64,000 nt of DNA from Halosimplex litoreum. GTDB lineage: Archaea; Halobacteriota; Halobacteria; Halobacteriales; Haloarculaceae. Location: NCBI RefSeq assembly GCF_016065055.1, contig NZ_CP065856.1, positions 1,053,836 through 1,117,835 on the forward strand, given 5' to 3'. The position numbers were made by a program, and so were the translations under genes. Below are positions 36,827 to 45,532 of this stretch, in pieces (position 1 is the stretch's first letter; the number at the start of each line of letters is the position of its first letter). Below the pieces are notes generated by a model, which had not been told where the DNA came from, did not search any database, and worked only from the letters and a program-made list of their open reading frames with translations.

Positions 36827-38413
36827 ATGGCACGGGAGTCGACCGGGGACGCGACCGCTCGCGACTCGGGACCGACGCGGGAGACGACCCCCGACGGGCC
36901 GGACCTGTCGGACGAACCGCTGGCGTGCGAGCGCGTCACCGTCGTCGGCGGCGGGTTCGGCGGGCTGGCGACCGCGCCGCTGCTGGCCGAACTCGGCGCC
37001 GACGTGACCGTCGTCGAGCAGAACGAACGGCTCGGCGGCGTGGCCAACCGGATCGAGGTCGAGGGCTTCACCTTCGATACCGGGCCGTCGTGGTACCTGA
37101 TGCCCGGCGTCTTCGAGCGGTACTTCGAGCACTTGGACCGCTCGCCCGCCGACTACTACGACCTCGACCGGCTGGATCCGCACTACCGCGTCTTCTGGAA
37201 GGACGGCGATCGGGTCGACGTGCCCGACGACCCCGCGGCGGTGGCCGACATCTTCGAGTCCTACGAAGAGGGGGCGGGCGCGGCCTTCCGCGAGTACCTC
37301 GACGAGGCCGCGTTCACCTACGAGGTCGGGATGGACCGGTTCGTCTACGAGGACCGCCCGCGCTTCCGGGACTTCCTCGACCCCGACGTGGCGAAATCCG
37401 CACGGGGTATCGCGCTGCTGGGTTCGATGGCCGACCACGCCGCCGACTACTTCGACGACCCGAAGCTCCGTCAGCTCGTCCAGTACACGCTGGTCTTCCT
37501 CGGCGGCGCACCACACAACACCCCCGCGTTGTACAACCTCATGGCTCACGTCGACTTCGAACTCGGGGTGTTCTATCCCGAGGGCGGGATCTACAGCGTC
37601 GTCGAGGCGCTGGTCGAACTCGGCCGCGAGCGCGGCGTCGAGTTCGAGACGGAGACGGCCGTGACGGCCCTCGAGGAACGGTCGCGCGGACTGCGTGTCG
37701 AGACCGACGCCGGCGCCCACCGGGCGGATCGGGTGGTCTGCGGCGCCAACCCGGCCCACGTCCAGCGCGACCTCCTCGGTCCCGAGTACGGCCGCGACGA
37801 CGACTACTGGGCCGACCGGACCTACGCCCCGTCGGCGTACATGCTGTATCTCGGCGTCGAGGGCGAACTGCCGGAACTCGACCACCACACGCTCGTCCTC
37901 CCGACCGACTGGGACGACCACTTCGAGCGGATCTTCGACGACCCGGCCTGGCCCGAGGACCCCGCCTACTACGTGAACGTCCCCTCCCGAACGGACGAGA
38001 CGATCGCGCCCGAGGGCCACGAGACGGTGGTCGTCCTCGTCCCGATCGCGGCGGGGCTGGACGACTCGCTCGAGCGACGCGAGCGGTTCCGCGAGCAGGT
38101 CCTCGGCGACATCGCGGCCCACACCGGGGTAGACCTCCGCGACCGGATCGCCGTCGAACGGGTGGCCTGCGTCTCCGAGTTCGCCGAGTGGGTCGACGCC
38201 CCGCAGGGGACCGCGCTCGGGCTGGCACACACGCTCCGCCAGACCGGGCCGCTACGGCCCTCTCACCGTGGCGATCCGGACGGGCTGTACTACGTCGGCA
38301 GCTACACGACGCCGGGGGTCGGCGTCCCGATGTGTCTCATCAGCGCCGAGCACACCGCTGCGGCGGTCCGCGAGGACGCGACCGAGCCGGGGCGGATGCC
38401 GCCGCTGTGGTGA
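36827..38413 (+). CDS. crtI: CrtI-type carotenoid (phytoene) desaturase
   Basis: 528 residues. The FAD-binding motif VTVVGGGFGGLATAPLLAEL comes after a polar N-terminal extension. GGVANRIEVEGFTFDTGPSWYLMP and the C-terminal YYVGSYTTPGVGVPMCLISAE are family signatures. It desaturates phytoene or a later C40/C50 carotenoid on the way to lycopene or bacterioruberin. ATG 36827 is used; in-frame ATG 36800 would add nine residues. It is divergent from brp, linking carotenoid and retinal synthesis. Confidence 0.9.
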   Translation: MARESTGDATARDSGPTRETTPDGPDLSDEPLACERVTVVGGGFGGLATAPLLAELGADVTVVEQNERLGGVANRIEVEGFTFDTGPSWYLMPGVFERYFEHLDRSPADYYDLDRLDPHYRVFWKDGDRVDVPDDPAAVADIFESYEEGAGAAFREYLDEAAFTYEVGMDRFVYEDRPRFRDFLDPDVAKSARGIALLGSMADHAADYFDDPKLRQLVQYTLVFLGGAPHNTPALYNLMAHVDFELGVFYPEGGIYSVVEALVELGRERGVEFETETAVTALEERSRGLRVETDAGAHRADRVVCGANPAHVQRDLLGPEYGRDDDYWADRTYAPSAYMLYLGVEGELPELDHHTLVLPTDWDDHFERIFDDPAWPEDPAYYVNVPSRTDETIAPEGHETVVVLVPIAAGLDDSLERRERFREQVLGDIAAHTGVDLRDRIAVERVACVSEFAEWVDAPQGTALGLAHTLRQTGPLRPSHRGDPDGLYYVGSYTTPGVGVPMCLISAEHTAAAVREDATEPGRMPPLW

Positions 38414-38434
38414 GCGGGGGCGTCCCGTCGCCGG

Positions 38435-39130
38435 TCACGCCGGTTCGATCACGAGCATCTCGGTCGCGCCGGGCTGAAACTCGTAGGGCACCGCCCCGAA
38501 CTCGACCGCGTGGCCGTCGGCCCGGAGCGCGTCGGCGACGGGCTCGACGAACGCCGAGCGGGTCCGGTCCAGCGAGTGCAGCGGAAACACGCGCACCTCC
38601 TCGCGTGCGACGCGAGCGAGATCGCGCAGTGCGGCCTCGTGGAACTCCCGGTCGAGCCGGTCGTCGTAGACGAACAGCAGGTTCGCCGCGAGCGCGAGGT
38701 CGACGCTGTCGTCCGCGAGCGGGAGATCCGGCAGCGCGCCCGCGACGTACCGCTCCGGACGGGTCGCGTAGTCGGCGAGGAAGCGCTCGGCCGCCGCGCG
38801 GAGGTACCGCCCTCGGGCCTCGACGTCGCCGTAAAAGTCCCAGACGAACAGGTCCCGTTTCTCGCGGAGCTGATCGAGGTTGTACTCGATCGCCGTGTCG
38901 AGTCGCGGTTCGAGGGCGTCGGGCGGCGAGCCGTAGAGGGGATCCGTGGCGACCACGCGCTCGGCGAGTTCCGCCGCCGTCGCCGTGAACGCACCCGCAC
39001 CCCCACCGCAGTCGAGTAGCGCCCGCCCTGCGATGTCCTCGGCGCGCAAGTCGAACATCCGCCGGTACTCCGCGAACGTCCGACCGATCGTCAGGAAGTC
39101 CGCCTCGACATCGAACGTTGTCTCCCCCAT
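38435..39130 (-). CDS. Class I SAM-dependent methyltransferase
   Basis: 231 residues. Motif I is ALLDCGGGAGAFTA, followed by VVATDPLY (motif II acid) and LPLADDSVDLALAANLLFVY. The substrate is unknown. It is preceded by an AT-rich palindromic promoter region at 39137-39166 and is convergent with crtI. Confidence 0.82.
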   Translation of the reverse strand: MGETTFDVEADFLTIGRTFAEYRRMFDLRAEDIAGRALLDCGGGAGAFTATAAELAERVVATDPLYGSPPDALEPRLDTAIEYNLDQLREKRDLFVWDFYGDVEARGRYLRAAAERFLADYATRPERYVAGALPDLPLADDSVDLALAANLLFVYDDRLDREFHEAALRDLARVAREEVRVFPLHSLDRTRSAFVEPVADALRADGHAVEFGAVPYEFQPGATEMLVIEPA

Positions 39131-39136
39131 AGTCGT

Positions 39137-39166
39137 ACGCTATTGTATTAGCGTGTACAATAGTGT
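39137..39166. promoter_or_regulatory. Inverted-repeat operator candidate upstream of methyltransferase
   Basis: CTATTGTA (39140-39147) and TACAATAG (39156-39163) are perfect 8-base inverted arms with an 8-base spacer. Extended to 11 bases, the arms have one mismatch. A second overlapping inverted repeat, ACGCTA (39137-39142) and TAGCGT (39149-39154), is also present. It lies 7 bp before the ATG at 39130 in otherwise GC-rich DNA. Confidence 0.5.
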
Positions 39167-39250
39167 ATTGATTTTCGGACATAGACCCCGGATCCATCTC
39201 GCAAGCAGATGGACAGACGGCCTATGCCAAGCGGGTGCGTACCGCGATAC

Positions 39251-39397
39251 ATGCCCGAGACTGCGGCCAGAGAGCGGGACTACGTCGGCTGTCCGGCACC
39301 GGCGTGCAACCGCAAGGACAGGCGCAGCGTCATCAGGGAACACCTCGCGGAGATGGACGACCAGCGCCACGAGCGATTCGACGGTAGCGAGGTATAG
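39251..39397 (+). CDS. Small protein with CPAPACN motif, 48 aa
   Basis: The frame from ATG 39251 encodes MPETAARERDYVGCPAPACN and a charged helix RKDRRSVIREHLAEMDDQRHER. Two cysteines could form part of a zinc site. It has plausible haloarchaeal composition, but the short length leaves real doubt. Confidence 0.5.
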   Translation: MPETAARERDYVGCPAPACNRKDRRSVIREHLAEMDDQRHERFDGSEV

Positions 39398-39463
39398 CGG
39401 TCGCGCGAGCGCGTGTCGGTCGCGAGCCGCAACGCGTTTTACCCGGTGGTACCACGCGTTCGT

Positions 39464-40246
39464 ATGGTCGAGGCAGTCACGCTCTACCGTGCGCCCACCA
39501 CCGAGGCCGACGCCGACGCGGTCGCCGGGTGGCTCCGCGAGCGCGTCGACGCCGACGTGCGGGTGCGCGACCGCTTTTGCTCGGTCTTCGGCGCCGAAGA
39601 CGGCGGCGAGTCCGAGGACCTCGCCGAGTCGTTCGCCGAGGCGCGGGTGCTCTCGCCGTACGAACGCGAGACCGGCAATACGATGGTCGGGATCGTCCGA
39701 TACGAGGAGCGAGCTATCGAGAGCCCCGAACGCGGCGGCGGCGTCATCTACGACGGGCTGCAAGTACAGGAGATCCTGAACGGTCTGGTTCCGGACGGCG
39801 AGCGCGGGCTCGGTCACCTGCACGTCCCACTGCTGGACCGCGTCGTCGGCACCTGGGGCGACCACGACGGTCGCTGGCACAAGCGGGTGAACGTCCTCGG
39901 CCAGCCCGGCCTCGTGTCGGTCCCGGGCCTCTACGAGGCCCCCGCCAAGCCAGAGCAGTACTACAAGGAACAGCAGAAACACGCGCTGCTGTCGGGCGGG
40001 GCACCTCCGCGAGAGGTGCTGGAAAACGAGGTCGACGGGGAGTTCCTGGTGGAGTCCGACCCTCGGACCTCCGAAGCGCTGCGGGGCTACGTCCTCCAGT
40101 GCTACCACTATTTGGAGACCGGCGAGAGCTTCTGCGACGAGGAGGACTGCCGGCTGGCGAATCCACACCGTCAGCCCGGAGTGATTCGGGCACAGCTCCG
40201 CGAGCCCGAATTCTGTCCCGAACACGCCGAGCGGTATCGACAGTAG
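39464..40246 (+). CDS. DUF6775-like putative metallopeptidase
   Basis: 260 residues. Features include VRDRFCSVFGAED, VGIVRYEERAI, and a C-terminal FCDEEDCRLANPHRQ...EFCPEHAERY, where cysteines and histidines could bind metal. The resemblance to archaeal DUF6775 proteins is from memory. A TTTTACC box near 39436 lies about 28 bp before the ATG. Confidence 0.65.
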   Translation: MVEAVTLYRAPTTEADADAVAGWLRERVDADVRVRDRFCSVFGAEDGGESEDLAESFAEARVLSPYERETGNTMVGIVRYEERAIESPERGGGVIYDGLQVQEILNGLVPDGERGLGHLHVPLLDRVVGTWGDHDGRWHKRVNVLGQPGLVSVPGLYEAPAKPEQYYKEQQKHALLSGGAPPREVLENEVDGEFLVESDPRTSEALRGYVLQCYHYLETGESFCDEEDCRLANPHRQPGVIRAQLREPEFCPEHAERYRQ

Positions 40247-40276
40247 AGCGACCGAGAGTCGGAGCGTAGGCGTCGT

Positions 40277-40558
40277 CTACGCCAGCGCGATCCCGGCACC
40301 GACGGCGATACTCGTCAGCGCCAGGCCGGCGAGCGCGACCGTCGACAGCCGGTCGCGGTGTTCGTCGGTCTCGTCGGTGTCGAACCCGCCGCGACCGGTC
40401 AGGACGCCGACGCCGACGGCGACCGCCGAGAGGCCGCCGGCGAGCGCCAGCGTCGTCCAGAGTTCGAATCCGTGCTGTGCGACTTCCCGTGCGGCCGTCC
40501 CGGCGAGCAGCACACCGGTGGCTATCGGGGCCGCGCCTGTCGTCTTGGTGGAGGGCAT
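40277..40558 (-). CDS. Small membrane protein, 93 aa
   Basis: Three hydrophobic segments: residues 10-24, 33-53 and 73-92. The loop between the second and third is acidic (GGFDTDETDEHRDR). No family is recognised. It is convergent with the DUF6775-like gene. Confidence 0.6.
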   Translation of the reverse strand: MPSTKTTGAAPIATGVLLAGTAAREVAQHGFELWTTLALAGGLSAVAVGVGVLTGRGGFDTDETDEHRDRLSTVALAGLALTSIAVGAGIALA

Positions 40559-40716
40559 CGTTCGGAATTCAATCGCGATTCACAAAAGTGCGGCGACGTG
40601 AGAGCCCTTCGGTTCGCTCGCTACCGAAGCCTCGACCGCACCCGACCGCACTCGACGGCGCGCGTCGAACGCTGCCATCCGACACGCACAAGGCGCCCGC
40701 CCGTGCACCGCCGACC

Positions 40717-41973
40717 GTGACAGACCGGAACTGGGGTGCGCTGGCGGTGTTCGCCACGGGCGCCCTCCTCGGCGTCGCGATCGTGGTCAACTACGCCGTC
40801 AACAGGCCCGGCACCTTCGGCCTGAACTACCGCGTCTACCACGTCGCCGCCGAGACCGCACTCACCGGCGGTGACTTCTACGCCGTCACGCCGGCCGACA
40901 GCGGCTACCACTACGTCTACCCGCCCGCCGCCGTCCTCGCCTTCCTCCCCTCGGCGCTCGCCGAGTCGTGGATCCCCGGCTTCCTCGCGATCACCGCCGT
41001 CTCCGCCAGCGCGAGCGCCCTGGCCACGCGCCTGCTCACGGGCTACGTCGAGTCACTTGGCTACGCCGTGAGCCGGCTCGAACGGGGTCTGCTGTTCGCG
41101 TTCCTGCTCGCGTCGGCGTCCTCGGCGCCCTCGCTGGGCTACGGGCAGGTGAACCACGTCCTCGCCCTCGCGCTGGTCGCCGGGTTCGTCTGGCTCGCCC
41201 GCGACCGGGAGACCAGGGCGGGCGTCGCGCTCGCGGTCCCGGCGTTCGTGAAAGTCTTCCCCGCGGTCGTCGGCCTGTGGCTGCTCCGCCGGCGCGCCTG
41301 GCGCGCCATCGCGGCCGCGGTCGGGACCGCCGTCGGCCTGTTCGGACTGGGACTGGCCGTCTTCGACGTCGACACCACGCGGACGTACGTCACCGCCGCC
41401 CTGCTCCCCCAGCGCGAGACGGCCGATTTCGTCGGCGGGCTGGCGCCCGGCCGGAGCTACGTCACCCTCCGCCGGCCGCTGTCGGTCCTGTTCCCGACCG
41501 TCGACCCGATCTGGTACGCCGTCGGCGCGGCGGCGATCCTCGCGCCCGTCCTCGCCGCGCTGTACTACCGCCCGCGGACCGTCACCGACCGCCACGTCGC
41601 CGTCCACGGGACGCTGGTCGCGACGGTGCTCGCCTTTCCGTCGCTGCTACTGTACTACGCCTACACGGCGTTCTCGCTGGTCGTCCTCCTCTACGACCTC
41701 CCCGCGGGCCGGGGTCGACAGCTGTTCGTCGCCGGCGCGCTGCTGGCCAACGTCTCGCTGTCGTACGGCAACCTCCGGGAGACCGTCCGGGCGCTCCCGC
41801 TCGACCCCGCGACGAGGCAGGCGATACTCGACGCCGCGCTCCCGGTGCTTCGCCTCGGCACGCCGGTGCTGTGGGGGAGCCTGCTCACCCTCGCCGGCTG
41901 TCTCGTCTACCGCGTCGAGTCGGGGGCGCTGTCGGTCCCCGCGCCGCTCCGCGCGGTGCTCGACAGCGAGTAG
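40717..41973 (+). CDS. GT87/DUF2029-type membrane glycosyltransferase
   Basis: 418 residues from GTG 40717, with about 11 hydrophobic segments. GLNYRVYHVAAETALTGGDFYAV and YHYVYPPAAVLAFLP match the polyprenyl-phosphate-mannose-dependent family, and VNHVLALALVAGFVWLARD and VPAFVKVFPAVVGLWLL follow. It would add a sugar from a lipid carrier to an external acceptor. The acceptor is unknown. Confidence 0.8.
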   Translation: MTDRNWGALAVFATGALLGVAIVVNYAVNRPGTFGLNYRVYHVAAETALTGGDFYAVTPADSGYHYVYPPAAVLAFLPSALAESWIPGFLAITAVSASASALATRLLTGYVESLGYAVSRLERGLLFAFLLASASSAPSLGYGQVNHVLALALVAGFVWLARDRETRAGVALAVPAFVKVFPAVVGLWLLRRRAWRAIAAAVGTAVGLFGLGLAVFDVDTTRTYVTAALLPQRETADFVGGLAPGRSYVTLRRPLSVLFPTVDPIWYAVGAAAILAPVLAALYYRPRTVTDRHVAVHGTLVATVLAFPSLLLYYAYTAFSLVVLLYDLPAGRGRQLFVAGALLANVSLSYGNLRETVRALPLDPATRQAILDAALPVLRLGTPVLWGSLLTLAGCLVYRVESGALSVPAPLRAVLDSE

Positions 41974-41989
41974 CCCCAGCACCGGTCGC

Positions 41990-42652
41990 TCACGGCCGCT
42001 CGCCCCAGGCCAGCCCCAGAAACCCCAGCCCGAACTCGTCGAAACCGTGGTCGGAGCACCTCGAGAAGACGGCGTCGCGGGCGGTCGCAACCCGTCGCTC
42101 CAGACTCTCGACGGGCGAGACGCGTCCGTCGCCGGGCGCAGCCAGTCGGACGAACGCGCGGAATCCCAGATTCAGCGGCGCGGCCACCCGCCGCTCGGAG
42201 CGGCCGGCGTTGAGCAGGGCGATCCGCCCGTCCGGACCGAGCGCCTCGATCCACCGCTCGACGGCCGGCCGCGGGTCGGCGAACATCCCGACGACGAAGG
42301 TCGCGAGCACCGCGTCGACGGGACCGTCGACCGGGGGCCGCCGCGCGTCGGCCTGCACGAGGTGGACGTTCTCCCAGCCCGCGCGGTCGACCCGCTCGCT
42401 CGCCCGCCGGAGCATGCCGCGGGTCACGTCGACGCCGACGACCCGCCCCTCCGGGCCGACGCGCTCGCGCAACTGCGAGAAGTTCGCGCCGGTGCCACAG
42501 CCCATCTCGACGACGGTGTCGCCCGCCTCGAGTCCGAGCCGGTCGGCCGCCCGGTCGCGCCAGGAGTCGACGCCCGGCGCGGTCGCCAGCCAGTCGTAGG
42601 CGGTCGCCCAGCGGCCGTAGAACGCCTGGGTCGCGCGGGCGTCGTTCGTCAT
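41990..42652 (-). CDS. Class I SAM-dependent methyltransferase (UbiE-like)
   Basis: 220 residues. Motif I VVEMGCGTGANFSQL, motif II VVGVDVTRGML, and VHLVQADARRPP follow the UbiE/COQ5-like order. Its ATG overlaps the stop of the upstream HTH-ThiN regulator by one base (TAATG), so the two form an operon. The substrate is unknown. Confidence 0.85.
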   Translation of the reverse strand: MTNDARATQAFYGRWATAYDWLATAPGVDSWRDRAADRLGLEAGDTVVEMGCGTGANFSQLRERVGPEGRVVGVDVTRGMLRRASERVDRAGWENVHLVQADARRPPVDGPVDAVLATFVVGMFADPRPAVERWIEALGPDGRIALLNAGRSERRVAAPLNLGFRAFVRLAAPGDGRVSPVESLERRVATARDAVFSRCSDHGFDEFGLGFLGLAWGERP

Positions 42653-43548
42653 TACAGTTCCCTGACGACGCGGGCGGCGGCCGGGCCGTCGGTCCCCAGC
42701 ACGTAGACGATCGGTTCGACGCCGAACCCGCCGGTCTGGTAGAGCACGTCGGCGTCGGGCGAGTCGGCGAGCGCGTCCGCGACCGCATCGGTCAGGTCGG
42801 CCTCGGCGTCGAACTCGACGGCGACGTAGTCCGCCTCGGTGAGCGTCTCGACGATGTCGGCGTCGTAGCGGACGTTCAACGCCGCTCGGGCGTCGCTCCC
42901 GCCCGCCCGCGCCGCGAGCAGCACGCTCGCGACGTGCTCGCTGACGCCGAACTCCGGGTCGCCCGGGACGGCCGTCGTCCCCTCCAGGTCGAGGATCCGG
43001 CCCGGCACCGCCGCCACGTCCTCGATACCCTCGGCCTCCGGGAGGCACTCGACGAGGTTCGAGCCGACCGCGGGCACGAGTTCGGGGAACTCGTCGGTGT
43101 TCTCCAGGATACGCACGCCCCGCCGCAGCGAGGCGAGGACCTGCTCGGCCGCGCGAACGGTGCTCTCGGGGTCGTGGATCGCGAAGCGGTCGTCGCCGTA
43201 CTCGGCGAGGCCGGGCATCTCCGCCTCGTGGAGCTGGGCGAGCAGGTCCCCCTGCTCCAGCTGGCGGACGAACACCTCCGCCTCGACGAGCGCCTGGACG
43301 GGGCTCATCTCGCCGCTGGCCAGCCCCTCCGCGAGGCGCTCGACGAGTTCGCGCAGCCGGCGGTCCGAGAGCAGGCGGTCGTTGCGCTCGACCTCGCCGT
43401 GGACGTACTTCGAGACGGCGCTCTGGCTGATGCCCAGCAGCTCCGCGACCTCACTCTGGGTCAGTCCGCGCTCGCGCAGCGCCTCGGCGAGCATCGACCG
43501 GAACGTCGGCAGGAACTCGTCGACGACGACCTCCTCGACGAACTTCAT
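42652..43548 (-). CDS. HTH-ThiN transcription regulator (second paralogue)
   Basis: 298 residues with the same plan as the protein at 28145: HTH (LTQSEVAELLGISQSAVSKYV), a middle region with HEAEMPGLAEYG, and a ThiN-like C-terminus (ALNVRYDADIVETL, YQTGGFGVEPIVYVLG). It lacks the GMGCDLC cysteines of the thi4-linked paralogue. It is co-transcribed with a methyltransferase rather than a thiamine gene, so it may sense a different phosphorylated ligand. Confidence 0.8.
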   Translation of the reverse strand: MKFVEEVVVDEFLPTFRSMLAEALRERGLTQSEVAELLGISQSAVSKYVHGEVERNDRLLSDRRLRELVERLAEGLASGEMSPVQALVEAEVFVRQLEQGDLLAQLHEAEMPGLAEYGDDRFAIHDPESTVRAAEQVLASLRRGVRILENTDEFPELVPAVGSNLVECLPEAEGIEDVAAVPGRILDLEGTTAVPGDPEFGVSEHVASVLLAARAGGSDARAALNVRYDADIVETLTEADYVAVEFDAEADLTDAVADALADSPDADVLYQTGGFGVEPIVYVLGTDGPAAARVVREL

Positions 43549-43578
43549 CGGTCGGTCACCGCCGTTGTCGACGGCATC

Positions 43579-44166
43579 TCACTGGTCCCCGCCGAACTCG
43601 CGGTCGCCCTGAATCTTCGACGCCTGGGGCCCGGACTGGTCCTGGTACTTCGAACCGCGGCCGCTCCCGTACGGTCGTTCCGCTCTGGACGTGAGTTCGG
43701 TGAAGATGAGTTGGGAGATGCGCATATCCGGCGTCAACGCGACGGGCGCAGTACCGAGATTCGAGAGTTCGAGGGTGATCTGCCCCCGGTATCCGGGGTC
43801 GATGATCCCCGCTGTGGCGTGGATGACGATGGCGAGTCGGCCCATCGACGAGCGGCCCTGTACGTGGGCGATGAGGTCCGGCGGAATCTCGACGCGCTCG
43901 TAGGTGGTTCCGAGTACGAAATCACCCGGGTGGAGGATGAACTCCCCGTCCTCGTCGACGACGGTCTCCTCGACGTACTCGTCGACCTCGCGCTCGCTCG
44001 TCGGGTGGATGCAGGGGATGTTGGCGTGCTGGAACTCCAGAAAGGTCCGGCCTAACCGCAGGTCGACGCTGGCGGGCTGGATCTGGAGGTCCGGGTCGTC
44101 GAGCGGCTCGACCACTAGATCTCCCGTCTCCAGGCGTCGCAGAATATCGGCGTCCGACAGTATCAT
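43579..44166 (-). CDS. dcd: dCTP deaminase
   Basis: 195 residues. [24 protein letters not shown] and [15 protein letters not shown] with the catalytic Glu are family motifs. The disordered tail [14 protein letters not shown] is typical. It deaminates dCTP to dUTP for thymidylate synthesis; some archaeal members also hydrolyse dUTP. Confidence 0.95.
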   Translation of the reverse strand: MILSDADILRRLETGDLVVEPLDDPDLQIQPASVDLRLGRTFLEFQHANIPCIHPTSEREVDEYVEETVVDEDGEFILHPGDFVLGTTYERVEIPPDLIAHVQGRSSMGRLAIVIHATAGIIDPGYRGQITLELSNLGTAPVALTPDMRISQLIFTELTSRAERPYGSGRGSKYQDQSGPQASKIQGDREFGGDQ

Positions 44167-44252
44167 ACAGAGGTCTGACCCCCCTCGGGGTAAAACATCA
44201 CGATTGGCGGCGGTGGGCGCGTCGAGATTTCGACGGCCCACCGTGTTCGGCG

Positions 44253-45428
44253 TTACACCGGACTCAGCGCGCGGACCCGCCGCGGCCACTCGCTCAGCGA
44301 GACGTAGTAGCCGGCGAACAGCGAGTACACGACGACGGCGGGGCCCAGGAAGTTCCGCCAGCCGGCCACCCAGATGCCCATCGCGGTGACGACGACCGCG
44401 GCCAGCGGCGTCGCCCACAGCGCGAGCAGGTCCCACTCCTCGCGCCGTATCGCCGCCCGGATCCCCAGGGCGGCGAGGACCAGCAGGGGCGTGAGCGTCG
44501 TGACGGCCCGGACCGTGTGACCCGACGACCAGCCGGGCATCACCGGCGAGAAGAACCACAGCCCGCGCAGGACGGCGATAGCGACGACGTGTTCGGCGTT
44601 GGCGACGAAGAAGTCGAGGACGCCGCTGGCCGCGGCGGGGTCGTAGCCGTAGACGACTCGCTCCGGCGTGACGATTATCCCCTCGCGCCAGTGGTACAGC
44701 ATCGACCCCTTCGCCCAGCCGAACTGCAGGCGATAGGCGATGGCCGCGGCGAGGACGCCGACGATGCCGAGGTTGACCTTCGCCGGGAACCCGAGATCCA
44801 GCCGGCGGTCGCTGGTCGCCGGCAGCAGGTCGTAGAGCAGGTACGCGCCGACGATGGGCAGGCCGTTCGGTCGGACCAGCGCGACGAAGCCAAGCGATCC
44901 GAGCGCGAGCAGGCGGTTGCGGGTCGTCGGCGTCGTGTGGTAGTGCGCCAGGCGCCACAGTGCGAGGGCGAGCGCGAACGTGAGCATGAACTCCGACTGC
45001 GGACGGACGACCCACCGGTACACCTCCCACTGGAGGGCGAGCGCGACGCCGGCGACGATGCCCGCCGACCGACCGGCCAGGTGGCGACCGGTGGCGTAGA
45101 CGAGGACGCAGGCGAGCGCCGAGAGCACGACCTGGACGCCGACCCAGCCGTGGACCCACTCGCCGGTCGCTCGCAGCCAGCCGCAGTAGGGCAGCCAGTA
45201 GCCGGAGTACGCGAGCGCCCGGGTCCCGAACAGGGTCCCGGCGGAAAAGTCGTTGCACCACGCCACGTAGCGGGTCGCGTCGCGGACGACGTGGGTTCCG
45301 ATGCGAGCCCACACCCAGCCCCGGAGGGCGAGTGCGATCAGGAAGATCAGCGCGGCGTCGCGCGTACTCGCCTCGTCGGGGAGGGGCTCGGCGAGGACGT
45401 CGCGGACGCTGGAGCGGCGGAGGACCAT
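44253..45428 (-). CDS. Polytopic membrane protein, GT-C glycosyltransferase-like
   Basis: 391 residues from ATG 45428; an in-frame GTG at 45446 is possible. There are about 9-10 hydrophobic segments. The first extracellular loop has [15 protein letters not shown], in the place of the acidic motif of dolichol-phosphate-sugar transferases. It resembles ArnT/PMT-like proteins in layout. The substrate is unknown. Confidence 0.65.
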   Translation of the reverse strand: MVLRRSSVRDVLAEPLPDEASTRDAALIFLIALALRGWVWARIGTHVVRDATRYVAWCNDFSAGTLFGTRALAYSGYWLPYCGWLRATGEWVHGWVGVQVVLSALACVLVYATGRHLAGRSAGIVAGVALALQWEVYRWVVRPQSEFMLTFALALALWRLAHYHTTPTTRNRLLALGSLGFVALVRPNGLPIVGAYLLYDLLPATSDRRLDLGFPAKVNLGIVGVLAAAIAYRLQFGWAKGSMLYHWREGIIVTPERVVYGYDPAAASGVLDFFVANAEHVVAIAVLRGLWFFSPVMPGWSSGHTVRAVTTLTPLLVLAALGIRAAIRREEWDLLALWATPLAAVVVTAMGIWVAGWRNFLGPAVVVYSLFAGYYVSLSEWPRRVRALSPV

Positions 45429-45532
45429 CGATAGGGTGGCTGACACGACCCTCCCTTGAAAACCTTCTTCATGCTATCGCAGTGTCCGATCGGGGCGGGC
45501 GGGACGGGAGCGAAACGCGGTCTCGGGGCCGC

